DNA from: Dryococelus australis
Lineage: Eukaryota > Arthropoda > Insecta > Phasmatodea > Phasmatidae
Length of the DNA stretch: 64,000 nt
Direction of reading: 5' to 3'
Assembly (NCBI GenBank): GCA_029891345.1
Contig: CM057009.1
Coordinates: forward strand, 301,917,466 to 301,981,465
Of the stretch, positions 33,843 through 45,918 are shown piece after piece. The stretch's first letter is position 1; each line of letters starts with the position of its first letter. The notes beneath the pieces are model-generated. The model was not told the DNA's origin and ran no database searches. It saw nothing but the letters and a program-made list of their open reading frames with translations. Made by a program: the position numbers and the translations under genes.

Positions 33843-36800
33843 GGACCCACTACTTTCCCATCAATGGGATGTAACTTTCCAATTGAATCATTAAGGGCCT
33901 TGCCCAGTTATACAGTTACAGGTTATCGGCAAACCTTCAATTGCCAAGACCGCATCATACATATAATTCTTAAAATATATTGTCTTTTGTCAATAAAAAT
34001 CCTTTTACCAGAAGTCACATTTATTATTGGCTTTACCTTTAAAGGTAATTATTGGGCACAGCATCCTAAAGGCTGAAGTGTAATAGTGTGTGTAACTGTG
34101 ATTATGGGAACTATCCCTTTGATAGCACAGCATCAGTGTAAGTGAATGGCATGTGGGAGGCCTACAAATCGCGCTTTTGTGATGGTACAAACCACCACAT
34201 TAATTCCGTGTGAATAAGTACACGTGGTAATCAACACCTGCAACATCATGATGCAGACTCCATGGATCACCACGGGCCATCGGCACACGACCCCAACTCA
34301 TCGCTCTACCAATAGGGCTGGTTCATGACATTCTAACCACTTTGTCGGTCTGAAAAGTCAGACTGGCCAAAGGATCATCCTTGGAGCCTGTGAACAACGT
34401 CATTAAAATGGCTTGCCCAAGTGGGGCTAAGCAATGCACAACAACGTCATTAAAATGTTTCCCTTTCATTGGGCTTAACAATGCACAACATTAAAATGGC
34501 TGCCTGGCATGTGCATTTAGCAAGCAAACAGCAAACAACAACTAAAAATAGCTGCAATGTGTAATGGAGCTATTTTTTTTAAATTTAAAAACTTCAGCAT
34601 AAAGGGCAAGGTACCAGCAAGCTGCACATGAACTTTGTGAAAGTGACATTAAAATAAAATACAAATTGTACATGTTTCTGCACAAAGTGTAGAGTTTGTA
34701 TGTATGTATCCTCTGTGTACGCACTTCAACGTATCAGTAAATGCAGAATGGTGCCAAGTATAGTCAAGAATGCAGTAATTCTGCTTCGCAAGAAATTAAC
34801 ACATGAGAATTTTAATTTTTCAGGTAATTTTAAGAATTTAAATCCAAAAGTTTTTTGCACAAGTTCATGCAAGAGTACTAAGCCAATGGGCAAATCAGTG
34901 CAAAGGAGCAGGAACAGTAACATAATATTGGCAATAAACAATCCTAAAAGTTTTATAATTGCAGAATTGTTAGTAAATGCACTGTACGTGTTTTTAGATC
35001 AGCTGTGGAACATTTCAAAGTAATTGCAAACTTTTCAGAACATTATAAGAATACTTAAAATGTGCCTAAGAAACATGTGTTTTAAATGTGCAATAGGTTA
35101 GGTTATGCCCAGCACAGGCATATCCACACGTGCATGTCACTGATCGCTCAACACCAAAGAAGCAGAAGGAGAGTAGAGTGAGATACTGTGACCTGCCCTG
35201 AGAATGAATCCGGCCACACAAGGAAGGGGGATAGTCGTAACTAGACGAATATAGCACTCAATATACAAAATACTATATTTATTAAACTCACAGCTTTTAT
35301 ACACAATTAAATATAACTCGCACTTGGTGTTACTTTATAATAATAAGAATATTTCAATGCTCTGCTGTTATCAGGTACAGTTAGTAGAATCTACAATATA
35401 ATAGCTTTGACTATAATTAATGTGCTCATGTCTCAGGGGGAGTCTTAAGATTTACATGACGATCCTAACACTGCACTACTTCGGGTGCCCTACTGGGATT
35501 ATAATTATCCTGGATATGAATCAAGATGGCCACGAGCCATCATCGCTCCATCCTTATATAGGGATGCCTGACCTCACTCCCTCTGTTGGCAGGAGGATTT
35601 TTTACAAACAACCGGGCTGGCCCATCGAGGTCACGTGATCCTGGACTCTCGACCATCGCCTGTCAGCCCTGGCTAATAATGACCAGACATGATTTCCATA
35701 AAATCCATGTGTCCCCGCATGATTTACAATGGACCATATGACGATTGGAAGGTAGTGAGCGAGGCCAGGGCGAAGAACAATCGGGTGGCTCCACGGCAGA
35801 GGGTTGAGCCAGATACCATCAATAGAGGGGTGAGAGGTTTCACTGGAAAAGGTATCTCTTGTTCTTGGAAATCAACAGAGTATTTAATTGATCAGTGCCC
35901 ATTGCGCACTTAATTTCGTTATTTCCCCTAGGTCGTTGTCAGTCGTAAGGTTAAGATCTCGTTCACATTTTGAGGAAAAGAAAAGATCACTTGTTTTAAA
36001 ATTATTGTTACACAAGTTTCTGGACATGCAAATACATGTATTACATACTATGCAAATGAAAATTATATGTTTACTTTTTCTATACAGACTGTATTCTGAG
36101 ATTCATGAAAATGTAAAAATGTGCCTTTTTGCACGTCAAAATACTACAATATTTGTACCCAAAACATATTTTACTTATGACACTAGTTATTACGTTCATT
36201 TATTAGTATGTTCCATAATACTGCTATATTGCTGGCGAGTTCCTTTGCCTATAATTCAATATTCACAATATCTAATTCCAAATATCGTATATCTGGTTAG
36301 CACTGAGCTATCTGTTTGAATATCATGATTTCACTTATAGGGTATTCTGCATCAAGGAACTATACTCTTCATACATTTAGTGTTCTAGAATTATCAATAT
36401 GTATTTACAATTCTGTGAACATTTAATTCAGTATGTGCTGGCACGGTAATAGTAAACCACCATAGTTTCGCGTAATCATAGCGAGGGGAGGGAGGTATTG
36501 TGATCGACTCCGTAACATATAAAATTACCCTGATAAAAATACATTAAAAAATAATCCTCGGTGCCGACTGCAAGGGTATTTTGGTAAAGGGTTTACGTGA
36601 ACATTTTTATGATGTACACTCTGTTATAGCAGTGTGAAAAATGATTGCTATCTTAGTCTATGACACAAGAAAAATATCTATGTTGTTGGAACATTGCTAA
36701 AAGGTTGTTTAAAATCTGTCTGTTAAAAATGTCCATGAAAAATTATTCTTCTATCCTCACAATACTTGGCCACACTTGTCTTGTGGATAATTGAACTTAA

Positions 36801-37180
36801 CATCTATATGTATATATTCACATAGGCCTGATATGTTTGAAATGCATATGAAATTAAATATAATGGCATTCTCATCTCAGGGTAATTTTCCATCTGTCAT
36901 GTACTCTAGTGGTTAATTCTGATCCAAACTGCAGCAGTCCTGGTTGCTGGCGACACCTATTATTCACAGCACTGACTGTTGCACAAACTGTTTACCTCGT
37001 TAACTAAGAGAACATGCTGTCAGCCGCAGCGGGCAATGTGTGGGCGGGCGAATACCTTGTAGCCCGTGACTTTCTTACAGGCTGGGTGTGCTATCTGAGC
37101 TATACCTATTTTAGTTAAAATTTGCAACATACACAACTACATTTCAGAGTCTTGTTAACCTGTTATTAATGCTAAAAATA
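33843..37180. other. No recognised gene
   Basis: Apart from a short minisatellite (34391-34510) I see no coding similarity. Open frames of 107 codons (34700-35023) and 143 codons (35888-36319) on the plus strand have no domain I recognise and AT-driven composition. A CACGTGAT E-box lies at ~35631. Near 36990-37008 the minus strand reads AGTTAACGAGG, the AGTTA start typical of errantivirus LTRs, but no partner copy was found. Confidence 0.45.
34391..34510. repeat. Minisatellite, ~46-bp unit, about 2.4 copies
   Basis: AACAACGTCATTAAAATGGC recurs at ~34393 and ~34440 and, lacking GT, at ~34486. AAGCAATGCACAAC-like ends lie between the copies. Confidence 0.75.
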
Positions 37181-37189
37181 TTCGCTAAT

Positions 37190-39000
37190 CTTTCTCAATT
37201 GTAAGCAATTTGCGGTTACGAACTGACTCACAACTGTGGTTATCATTAAGTGATATGGCTTTATCCAATAAAATTGATATCCTAATCAATTTATAGTAAA
37301 GCAGACTTATTCCTAACTGTAATACTATAACAAGCAATGAACTGGCATAAATAAAATGTTCTTGAGAAATTACTGAGAACACATATTTGACAACACATTA
37401 TTCCTATTCGAAACACAGTGCACTGTTGGCAAGTAAGAATGCAAAATTTTTCAGTCAATATCAATTTTATCATTAATAGAGGAAAAGGTTATACCTTCAG
37501 AGAGGGATAGCTGTGTCGCGTCAAAATTTCTGTTCTTAAGCCACTGTATTGGCAAAATAGTATGTGCGACAGCTGTGAAGGGGCTTTTTAAATCGCACAC
37601 ATGCGTAGCTTCAATTAACATTGCTCTATCCAAGGTGACCATACAACCACATTGGACTCGTAATTCAATAGAGCCAATGTCTTATTTTATAATTGTCTGG
37701 TTAAGTGATTTTTTGTCTCATTTTTCCACTAAATTACCAGAAGGATTTGTGATCACATAATGGTGAGACTGTATAGCTGTATCCTGTACTTGCTTACTGT
37801 AAACCCATGTAAATTAACAAAGGTTATACAACTCTTCTAGATTCTGTAACCTAATAGAATCTTTGAAACAGCTCACTTCCCTAGACTCTGTAGAATGTTT
37901 AGGGATAAGATAAAAGCCTTCAAACTGGCTCTTTTCGTCGGCCACATCTCTAGTTGTATGAGTGAATATGTCTACAGCTATAATGCCTTTTTGGTAAGTC
38001 AATGGTACACAATTCATTTTTAAAGGACAGAGTTTGTACCACTCTGAAAAATTGCCAAGATAATTTAATACATATTAGAGGCACTTGAATTTTTATCATG
38101 ATCTGATTGGGCGATAAAGAACACTCTGTTATGGGGAGAGTATAATAAGTTAGTATTTTGTTGATGGGAATACTGAGTTTAAAATTCATTTGACTAAATT
38201 TCGATTCTAATTTTATCAATTTTCTTGTTAAGGGAGACCTAGCTACCGCTTGTATTGGTAGAAGATTATTTTGGCATACCTGAATATAGGTGTTAATACT
38301 TATTTCAGTTATAATGTTGTTAATCACTTCTAAAATAATACCTACCAACATTTGGCTTTGAACTTCAGTTTCAATTTCTTTTTCTTGTAAATGAAAATTA
38401 GGGACTAACGTTTGAAATTGATTTGGCATAGCATTAATTTTTACCTGAACTTGTTCTTTGATTTCTGCCTCAATATTAACTGTGAGGTTGAGGTCATTGA
38501 CAGATGCCTTAACATTATTTTAGATGTAACTTATTTGTACAGCCAACATTTGTTCATTAGACAATAACCCTTACAAATGGTGTGTGGTTAGAATGTCACA
38601 ATACCTTGTTGCCACATCACTCAGGAAGGTCAGAGATAGTTTAGTTCTCTTTGGCAGGGAGTCTTCTGAATGGAATTGGTTTACAATGTTTACACTTGTC
38701 CCATAAAAAATTTCTTTAAGCGTCTCGGTATTTCTGCAGACTGTCGAGTTGCGAATGGCACAGGCACTATGGAACCATTCGTCAATGTTAACTGGAGCCG
38801 CGATTTCTGCAGTAGCAGCATAAACAACAGTGGCACAGTTTCCTTGTATTGGATTCGTGGTGTCAGCTTGCTGAAGTAAATGCTGGGGCGTGTTTTGATA
38901 AGCAGGTCTGCATTAAGCATTTCGGCAAGGCTCAGCAACAGTGGCAGGGCACAGTGTGCCGCCTGGTACATCCTGGAGCTGGAATAGCCTTGGTTCACAA
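37190..39000 (-). pseudogene. Errantivirus-like env relic (baculovirus F-type envelope protein)
   Basis: It lies directly after integrase. The N-terminal part has a hydrophobic stretch (CALPLLLSLAEML), a possible signal peptide, then SIYFSKL, a motif position typical of insect F/Env proteins. The middle (37950-38429) is a 159-codon frame with an amphipathic region, SIPINKILTYYTLPI and a KIQVPL segment. The C-terminal part (37185-37382) has a ~20-residue membrane segment (YASSLLVIVLQLGISLLYY) followed by a short basic tail. Many stops and frameshifts lie between these parts and no furin site was recognised, so no functional protein can be made. The family call is from pattern memory. Confidence 0.6.
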
Positions 39001-39014
39001 GTCCTCTCCCCGTG

Positions 39015-40060
39015 TTACTGTCGGACATTCGCAAGTTTTACATTCCGAGTACTAATAGTCTCAATCTTATTAACTCCTCTCCTATGTATTTCTACTGAAA
39101 TCGTAGAGGGATCGAGCACTTGAACTATTTTGTAGGGCCCTTGGTATTTAAACGAGAATGTCTTCCTTCTGGCATGTGTTTTCACCCATACAAACTGGCC
39201 TACTTTAAATTTGATAGGGTGTTGTGTGATGTCAAATATCCGCATTCATTTTTGCTGGGAGGCAACTAAGTTTATGCGTGCTTGTTCCTTTATTTGTTAA
39301 AAACGTTTGCACCTATTGTTTGCGGGGAGGGGGGTATACAAATGGCTAATTACATGCAAAGGCTGGATCACTCCAATCCCATGCATAATGAAGAAAGGGG
39401 AGAACTTTGTACTATGGTTCACTGTAATTATAATTGAAAAATATATATGTGATGTACTCATACCATGAGTTGGATTGTCGCAGCACAAGAAGTAAGATGC
39501 TGGGATAAAATCTTATTAACTTACTTGGTCAAAACATTGCAAGCTGGGTTCTATGCCATGGTTTGTAATTTATTTATTTATGTAAAAGTTCCGCTATCAT
39601 TTCATTATCCAATGAAGTACCTCTAACCATAAGGATGGATTTCAGACAACCAAATTCCAAAATTATGTCTTCAACTAAATTTGCACAAGTTAATGTATCA
39701 ATCGATTTGACGGGATGGATAACTGTGTATCAAGTTGCAAACTAGGTCATAACATATTCATATTTGTTACCTCGGGCTGACATCTGTAGAGGCCCTTTCG
39801 CATCAAGACTCCAGGACTCTGGGGGATGGGGGGGGGGGGGGGGGGGTGGTATCGGAGTCATCTGACCTATAGGCTTCTGATTAGGCACTTTTATACGTTT
39901 AACATATTTGTTCATTGTATCCCAATAGAAATCTGTTTTAATTTTCTCCAACATCTTAAATTGACCAAAATACCCCCTGCCTTACAGGGCATCGTGGTGG
40001 ACTGTGATAATTTCAGGTACATAATATTTGGATACAAGTGTCAATTTGCATTCCCCAGCT
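39015..40060 (-). pseudogene. Errantivirus-like integrase
   Basis: The zinc-binding start shows VHHDAL then YFGQFKMLEKIKTDFYW (~40020-39920), broken by a stop. The core begins SWSLDAKGPLQ with its catalytic Asp. A 19-G tract on the plus strand (39828-39846) inserts a proline run just before it. SPFFIMHG (~39400) and a C-terminal segment VGQFVWVKTHARRKTFSFKY ending in NVKLANV (39245-39015) fit the Gypsy integrase tail. The second catalytic Asp and the Glu were not clearly found. Confidence 0.75.
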
Positions 40061-40099
40061 GGTGTGTGTTGCTTTATATAAATTTCGCAGTTTCCTGAA

Positions 40100-41120
40100 A
40101 TTGCGTATTTTCTAGTAAGGCGACGATATTTTGGAAGAGCGTTGTCTGGATCATATAGAGCTACCTTTAGTTATTTAATATGGGGGTTGTTGGCATATTC
40201 TGTGAGAAACAGTGATGCTGGCTGGTCATTCAGTGGTAGTAATAACTGGTGGGTGTCATTGTCGACTTTGATATATTCCTGCTCGTGGATATATACGGGT
40301 AAATAGGATACTTTGTCCTTGTTATCGTACATGATAAGTATACGACAATGCAATCGCGGATCAATACATGTGGTAGTAGTGACCATCTTTACAATTGCCT
40401 GCATTGGCAAATATTCTCCATTAATGCTTGATTTAGCGACTTGTGCTTTGTCTGTAGTGTGTAACTCGTGTTTAATCAATTGTTTGATGTTGGCCCAGTT
40501 GTTAGTGATGAATTTAGCTATACTGACTTTTATTTCCGTATCTTTTGTGGGATCCTGTAATATCGCCTCAGCTAGTGCTGTGTAAAATGGCGGACATTGT
40601 AGGAACTGGCATTTTATCTGGTAGGTTACATTTTTTGACAGTAATGGGCGTTGTGTCAGCTATTCCTACCGTAGGTATATGACTCAAGGCATCTCCAAGT
40701 ATGTTTAATTTTGCTTTGACTTTCTTGGCCTCAAAGCCATATTATGAAACTGCTATGACCGTCTTCTGGATTTTTATATTATATTCCCCCGTGGCCTACA
40801 TATATCTTGAACTTGCATGGTCCGTTTCAATCATGAATTTACGGCCATAAAGGTATTGTGTAAAATATACCACAAAATACTTAATGGCTGACAGTCCTCT
40901 CAGTAGCTGTTCATTTTTTTTCATTTAAGGATAATTTCTTTAATGCAAAAGCAATTATGTCGCATTACTTAGTTATGGGGTTTTCCTGTAATAGCACAGC
41001 ACCTATAGCTGTTTCTGACATGTCACATGAGAATATTGTTCGGTGTTGCACATCAAATTTTGCTAATATGGGCGGGTTACTTAATGATGTTTTCAGCTTC
41101 TGAAATGAAGGTGTTCTTTG
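40100..41120 (-). pseudogene. Errantivirus-like RNase H and connection region
   Basis: Around 41100-41000 the minus strand reads ILAKFDVQHRTIFSCDMSE and AIGAVLLQE, the first RNase H strand with its Asp, then ALKKLSLNEKK. A 102-codon frame (40171-40479) downstream lies between RNase H and integrase and has no recognised motif. The region is broken by stops. Confidence 0.6.
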
Positions 41121-41199
41121 TTGCCCCATTTGAATGGTATAGTTTCCTTAGTTAATTTGGTTAGCGATTCCGCTATTTGGGAGTAATTAAGTATATATT

Positions 41200-41960
41200 G
41201 CCTTAAGTAGGATGTAAGCACTAGAAATGTCGGGTTTTGTTAACATTCATAGGCGGTGCCCTTTGTTGTATAGTGGCTATCTTTTCCGGGTCAGTTTGTA
41301 TTCCTTGGGGTGTTATATAGTGACCTAGAATTGCTATTTCATGGTGAGCAAAATTCCATTTCTTGCTACTGATTTTTAAATTGAATCTTCTCAGATGCTC
41401 CATAACGTTTAGAATGTTTGCTAAATGTTCAGGAAACGTATTTCCGATAATAAAAATATCATCTATGTATGTAAATGTGGTATTTCAATGTAGCAGTCCT
41501 AACATGATGTCTACAAAGTTTTGGAAATAATTTGTACTTGTTGTGAGGCCCATAGGTATACAGGCATACTCGTACAATTCAATTTCATCCACATTAAATG
41601 CGAGCTTGTGTCTGTCTTCCTTATGTACAGGTATGGCATAAAATCCACTAAACATATCGATGGAGGTTATATATGTTGAGTTCTGTAACGTTGTGAGAAT
41701 ATCTTACATTCGAGGAATTGAGTATTGGACATAAGTTAAATGTTGATTCAAGAATATAAAATCTGTAAGGAACCTGATTCCCCCTGCCATTTGCGGATAA
41801 CTAGACTCGCAGGATTGGCAGATTCAGAAGGCGTGATAATTTGCGAATCTAACATCTGTTGTATTTGTTTTAAAATGTCCTGCCGCATTTTTGGGTTTAT
41901 TATGTATGGCCGAGTGTAGATCGGCTTATCTGTGTATAGCTCGTTTTATTTCAGAACCAT
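41200..41960 (-). pseudogene. Errantivirus-like reverse transcriptase
   Basis: The catalytic YIDD box is intact at 41458-41469, followed by GNTFPEHLANIL. The next segment (41403-41221) reads LRRFNLKISSKKWNFAHHEI, then LGHYITPQGIQTDPEKI, the conserved Gypsy thumb. Upstream (41760-41500) partial palm motifs are visible in several frames. Confidence 0.85.
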
Positions 41961-42059
41961 TTGTTTCTGTTAATCCGTGAATCTAACTAGCAAAGCAATC
42001 GCTATATTCTTCTAATGACAATTGCATTTGTTTTATTTGATGAAGCCAAAGTATAAGAT

Positions 42060-42470
42060 TCATATTACCCAACAATTTTTCAGTTTGGTATCCTCTATTG
42101 TGGTAATTTCATTAATATGATATTGTATTGAGTTACTGTGAGCATATTCAATGGAGATGGTAATTTTTGGTATTTCAAATATTTTCTCATAATTTGATGC
42201 AAAAACGAACACTATATCTTTAGTTGAAACAGGAACAATGTCATAGACTCCAAGAATAATATCTAGCTTTAAGTTATTGATTAACAAAAGTTCTTGGGGA
42301 AAATTATGGCAATGTATATTTATATTGGCTTTTGTTTTATATTGAGGTACATCAATATCCTCAGTTGCGCCCACTAGAGAAAATATATTCCCTTTACTGG
42401 GGTTATTTTATATTTAATCACTATGGTGGTCGCCATGCAGGAACAAGAACATCCTATGTCCAGTAATGCA
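42060..42470 (-). pseudogene. Errantivirus-like protease
   Basis: The active-site triad reads D-I-G (42452-42460) within NALLDIGCSCS, so the usual Thr/Ser is replaced by Ile. The 104-codon frame 42374-42060 ends the domain with LKLDIILGVYDIVP, the ILG motif. A frame change lies between the two parts. Confidence 0.7.
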
Positions 42471-42559
42471 TTATATGTTTTACCACAAGTCTCATAAGGA
42501 CACGCAGTGTTGATGTTTTCACATAACCTGTGCGGCACTTGTCCTTGGTGACTGGCATG

Positions 42560-44050
42560 GTCTTTTTATTGAATGATTCTAAGAATGGTCAGTGGCTCAG
42601 ATTGCACTACACCTTTCATCACAGCCAACCAGTTCCATGTTGTGATTTACATGGCTGTGCATTCCCGTACAGGGTTACTTGATTCATGTTTCACCAATCC
42701 CGAACATTTGTTTAAATTTCCAGAAGTGCAACGCAATTTCTTTTTGAAATGGAGAAGCCTGATTGGGGAATAATGGTCTTGTCCGCTCTATGGTTTGTGA
42801 ACAAACACAGTGCGCACATGGATGAAATTTCCGAGTGCGACCCAACAAATGTTGTCCTTGTTGCCTTGACATCATGCTTTTGCTGTGCCACACATTCCTT
42901 CCTGGTTACCAGCTGGTCTGGGGCACTGCTTCCTTGTGTACGCACGGGTCGTGTTTCACGGTTGGCTCGCAGTTTTGAAAAACATTTGTGTCATTGTTGC
43001 TCACTGACACTTCTGCAATGCATGGAGTGCCATATGTCACAGGCACAACAATTTGTTTCTTTACCATTTTTGCCATGTAGGTGTTTTCGGAATACCTGCT
43101 CATACGCCCTGATCTGTTTTGTGGCTGGCGGAATATGATGCCGGATCGGCCGTCTGCAATGTTTCTGTGATTGCGCCTTGTTTTATTTTCGCTTATGTGA
43201 AGTTGCCATGGCATTTGAAATTCTTCCCTACGGGAATTAAATGTGGCAATTTCCACATATGTGCGATTTGGAACACTTTTTGCGAATAACGCCTGGCATG
43301 CGTCAATAACGCGCGATACTTTTGATTCGGGTGGGACGTTTCATTCTGCTGTACTAATCTAGTATTTATCGCCCTGCTGGTGGGTCTGACTTTTACGCGT
43401 GTCCTTTTAGGACCTTGCCCGATGGTTTTGTGCTTGGACATAGTGTTGGGTATAATTATTGCACAAGTGTTGTATCATTCTGCGTTGTGTCTTTAAGGGG
43501 CCTGTCTGCCTGTATGATGTGTAATGTGAAGCACCCTTCTTATTGATGTGTCATAGGGGGTGTTGCCTGTTGCCCCTTTGCATTGAAATTTTTTTGGTTA
43601 TTTTGTTTCCGTGTGTAGGTGCCTCTACTGTTAACATGGCCTTCTCTCTGGTAGAGGTTATTAAATAATTTTTCTCATTATTTTCGCGATTGGTGGTGTG
43701 TCTGTGAAAATCTTTTCCTCCCGATTGCGTGGTGTTGAAATATCTGTGCTTACCATATTTTTGCTGTTGTGGTGCGTATACTGTTTGTGGTACAAAAGGC
43801 CGACGATTTTGTTGTGAAGAAGGGTGTCAGTATTTTTGTTGATCGAGAGTTTGATTATGGTATTGGTACCATTTTTTGTTTTCTATTGCCTTATTCGCGA
43901 TATGCTCCTTCACCTTAACCACTTCTGCTTGTAGTGTGTCTGTGTCCGACATTGTATGGTACCCAGATATTGTCTGATTCTAACAGAAAAGACCATATTC
44001 GGCTCTGTGGATATATGTGGTTATGTCCTCAATGACGCCATTTTCAGACC
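42560..44050 (-). pseudogene. Gag relic of the errantivirus-like element
   Basis: Frames at 42712-42945, 42906-43256 and 43193-43441 are basic and polar. One holds CALCLFTNHRADKT, a C-x2-C-x4-H-x4-T sequence that looks like a CCHC knuckle with its last Cys lost. Further up (43950-43500) Gln/Asn-rich sequence such as QKYGKHRYFNTTQSGGK fits the C-terminal half of Gag. A canonical capsid motif was not found. The assignment rests on position and composition. Confidence 0.5.
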
Positions 44051-45918
44051 GATCATTTTATCTGCTCCCTACAAAGTCACAAATCAGTCACTGTGCAATA
44101 TAGGATTTTTCCTTCAAGTTTAAATTTCCACTTGATTATTAATGCTAAAGACTCGGTCAACAGTAGCTTGCCCAAGACTTAAAATTAAAAGAAGTTTAAC
44201 AACTCTCCACATATTTTGATATATTGCTTACAGTCACTCATGATTATATTTAAAAAAAACACATCAATTCGTGAACTATTAGGATCAAAATCCACAAACA
44301 TTGACTGATTTTGAGGGACAAATTCATATAAAAAACTTGAACACTGAGCCAGGTCTTCTATATCTAATTCACAAATCTGCCTCGATTCAACCAGAGTGTT
44401 AATAACAGTTTTAATTTAGTTTATAGATTTATGTTTATCTTTGCAAGTTGCCATTTCCCGAGGATCAAGGCAAAAAAAATTTCTCACTATGCTGTATCTG
44501 ATAGGAGGTTTCTGAAGCAACTTCTCTGCAAGAGAAACAAGCAGCCTTCTACAAGAGACTCTTGCCTCCAAAATATCACCCTGCGCTACATTTGACTCTA
44601 TTAAAGTTTTAACTTCCTTTTCAGCTAAATTATCCAAATCCACGTCTGTAATATTGCACTGGTTTTTGACATCTTTGAAACGTACAAGTTTCTGAACTGA
44701 AGTGTTGGCCAACTTTAATACACAAATTGCTGGAGAACACTAACTAAATTTTTTCTTATGTCTTCACTCAGAAAAAAAGGCATGGGTTTGTCTGATAAGC
44801 AGAGAGAAAATGCTGCAGCAGTTTTGCTATAGATATGAACACCTTCAGTTTCAGAGGAGTGAGCTCATGTAAGATGTTTTCTCACTACAGAAAATAATTT
44901 ACAAGTAGGTTTTTTTATTTTACCTTTACCAACATTTTGATGTCATCCCCAACACCTTCTCTGCAACTGGTACATGGAAAACAAATTTTAAGGGAAATCA
45001 CTGCTGCCTGTTGTGGACTGATAATCTTCTACTAGCAGGTATATCCTTTAAAAAAATGTGTACATAATATCTTAACCAGTAGCACTGCAGCCTGTTTTGA
45101 AGGCATTATATTCAACATGCAAACCACAGCTACCAATATGTTCTCTAAGTACATGATCCTGCAACAACCTATACCCTTTACATTAGGGCCATCCATTGAA
45201 AACTGCATGAGAGCTTCGGCTAGGCAAAAGCAACCAAAAGTCCATTAAGGATGTCTTTGGCAGTGCTATGTCCTTAAACAATGGATGTAAATTTTTTTGT
45301 CTTAACCTCTTTTCCATACCAACTCCTGATATGAATATCAAGTTGCTTTTTCTGTATCATCTCAATAAGCCTTTCGTCAAAAAGCAGTACATAATTTTTT
45401 TTCAAGACATTCAGCTGTTCTACTATCTCATTTTGCAAATAAGGAGCAATTCCGAAACAGCCAAGCATGCCGATTTCTATTCCTCACATGAGAATTTTGA
45501 TGCACTAGGACTGTAACTAAATATTTTTTTGAAATATTGTGCTGTATCAAAGACATCATTGTTTAAAATGTGAGGGGCATGCTTGATGCCATTTATCACC
45601 AGAAGAACTTGGAAACAATGTCAAAATATCGGGAATTATTTGCGTATTGGGCTTAATCTGGTTTGCGCTGTCCGAGGGCAGTGGATGCTTGTTACTGATA
45701 GCATATTTTTGCAGCTTTGTTAAGTCTTGGTGCTTTTTGCTCTTCATGTGATTTTTGAGAGCACTTTCACCCATTGAAGCTACACTGAACTCTTTACTAC
45801 AAAAACAACATTTGGCAGCATTTTTATCTTTTGCAGCACATAACCAGTCTTTATAAACGTCTCTACACAACCGCGAGTTACTAAAAACACATTTCCCACA
45901 CATTTTGAAAACATGCAA
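44050..45918 (-). pseudogene. hAT-like transposase
   Basis: The N-terminal frame (45918-45556) has a BED-like zinc finger: C37-x2-C40 and H57-x5-H63 around CFCSKEFSVASMGESALKNH. The middle frame (45468-45274) has LLFDERLIEMIQKKQLDIHI then RSWYGKEVKTKKF, the region with the first catalytic Asp and the DxHxRxW motif of this hAT group. The frame 44712-44416 has LLQKPPIRYSIVRNFFCLDP. The C-terminal dimerisation segment (~44200-44110) reads LLLILSLGQATVDRVFSINN, as in hAT proteins, where LLxLSHGQAxVERxFSxN is typical. Frame changes and stops break it in at least five places. Plus-strand frames over it are shadows. Confidence 0.8.

Larger units (their letters stand above)
37190..44050 (-). mobile_element. 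Env-bearing Ty3/Gypsy (errantivirus-like) relic
   Basis: Reading leftwards on the minus strand: gag relic (44050-42560), protease (~42470-42060), reverse transcriptase (~41960-41200), RNase H region, integrase (~40060-39015) and an env-like gene (~39000-37190). The order gag-pro-RT-RH-IN-env is that of insect errantiviruses. All genes carry stops or shifts. LTRs were not identified. The 5' end appears to be cut off by, or joined to, a hAT element at ~44050. Confidence 0.75.

Noticed and set aside
34700..35023. 107-codon plus-strand open frame
   Set aside because: No motif, the opposite strand is equally open, and composition is that of the surrounding AT-rich DNA.
35888..36319. 143-codon plus-strand open frame
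   Set aside because: AT-rich, hydrophobic by composition, no recognisable domain or splice context; probably chance.
45268..45516. 82-codon plus-strand open frame
   Set aside because: Antisense shadow of the hAT transposase on the minus strand.
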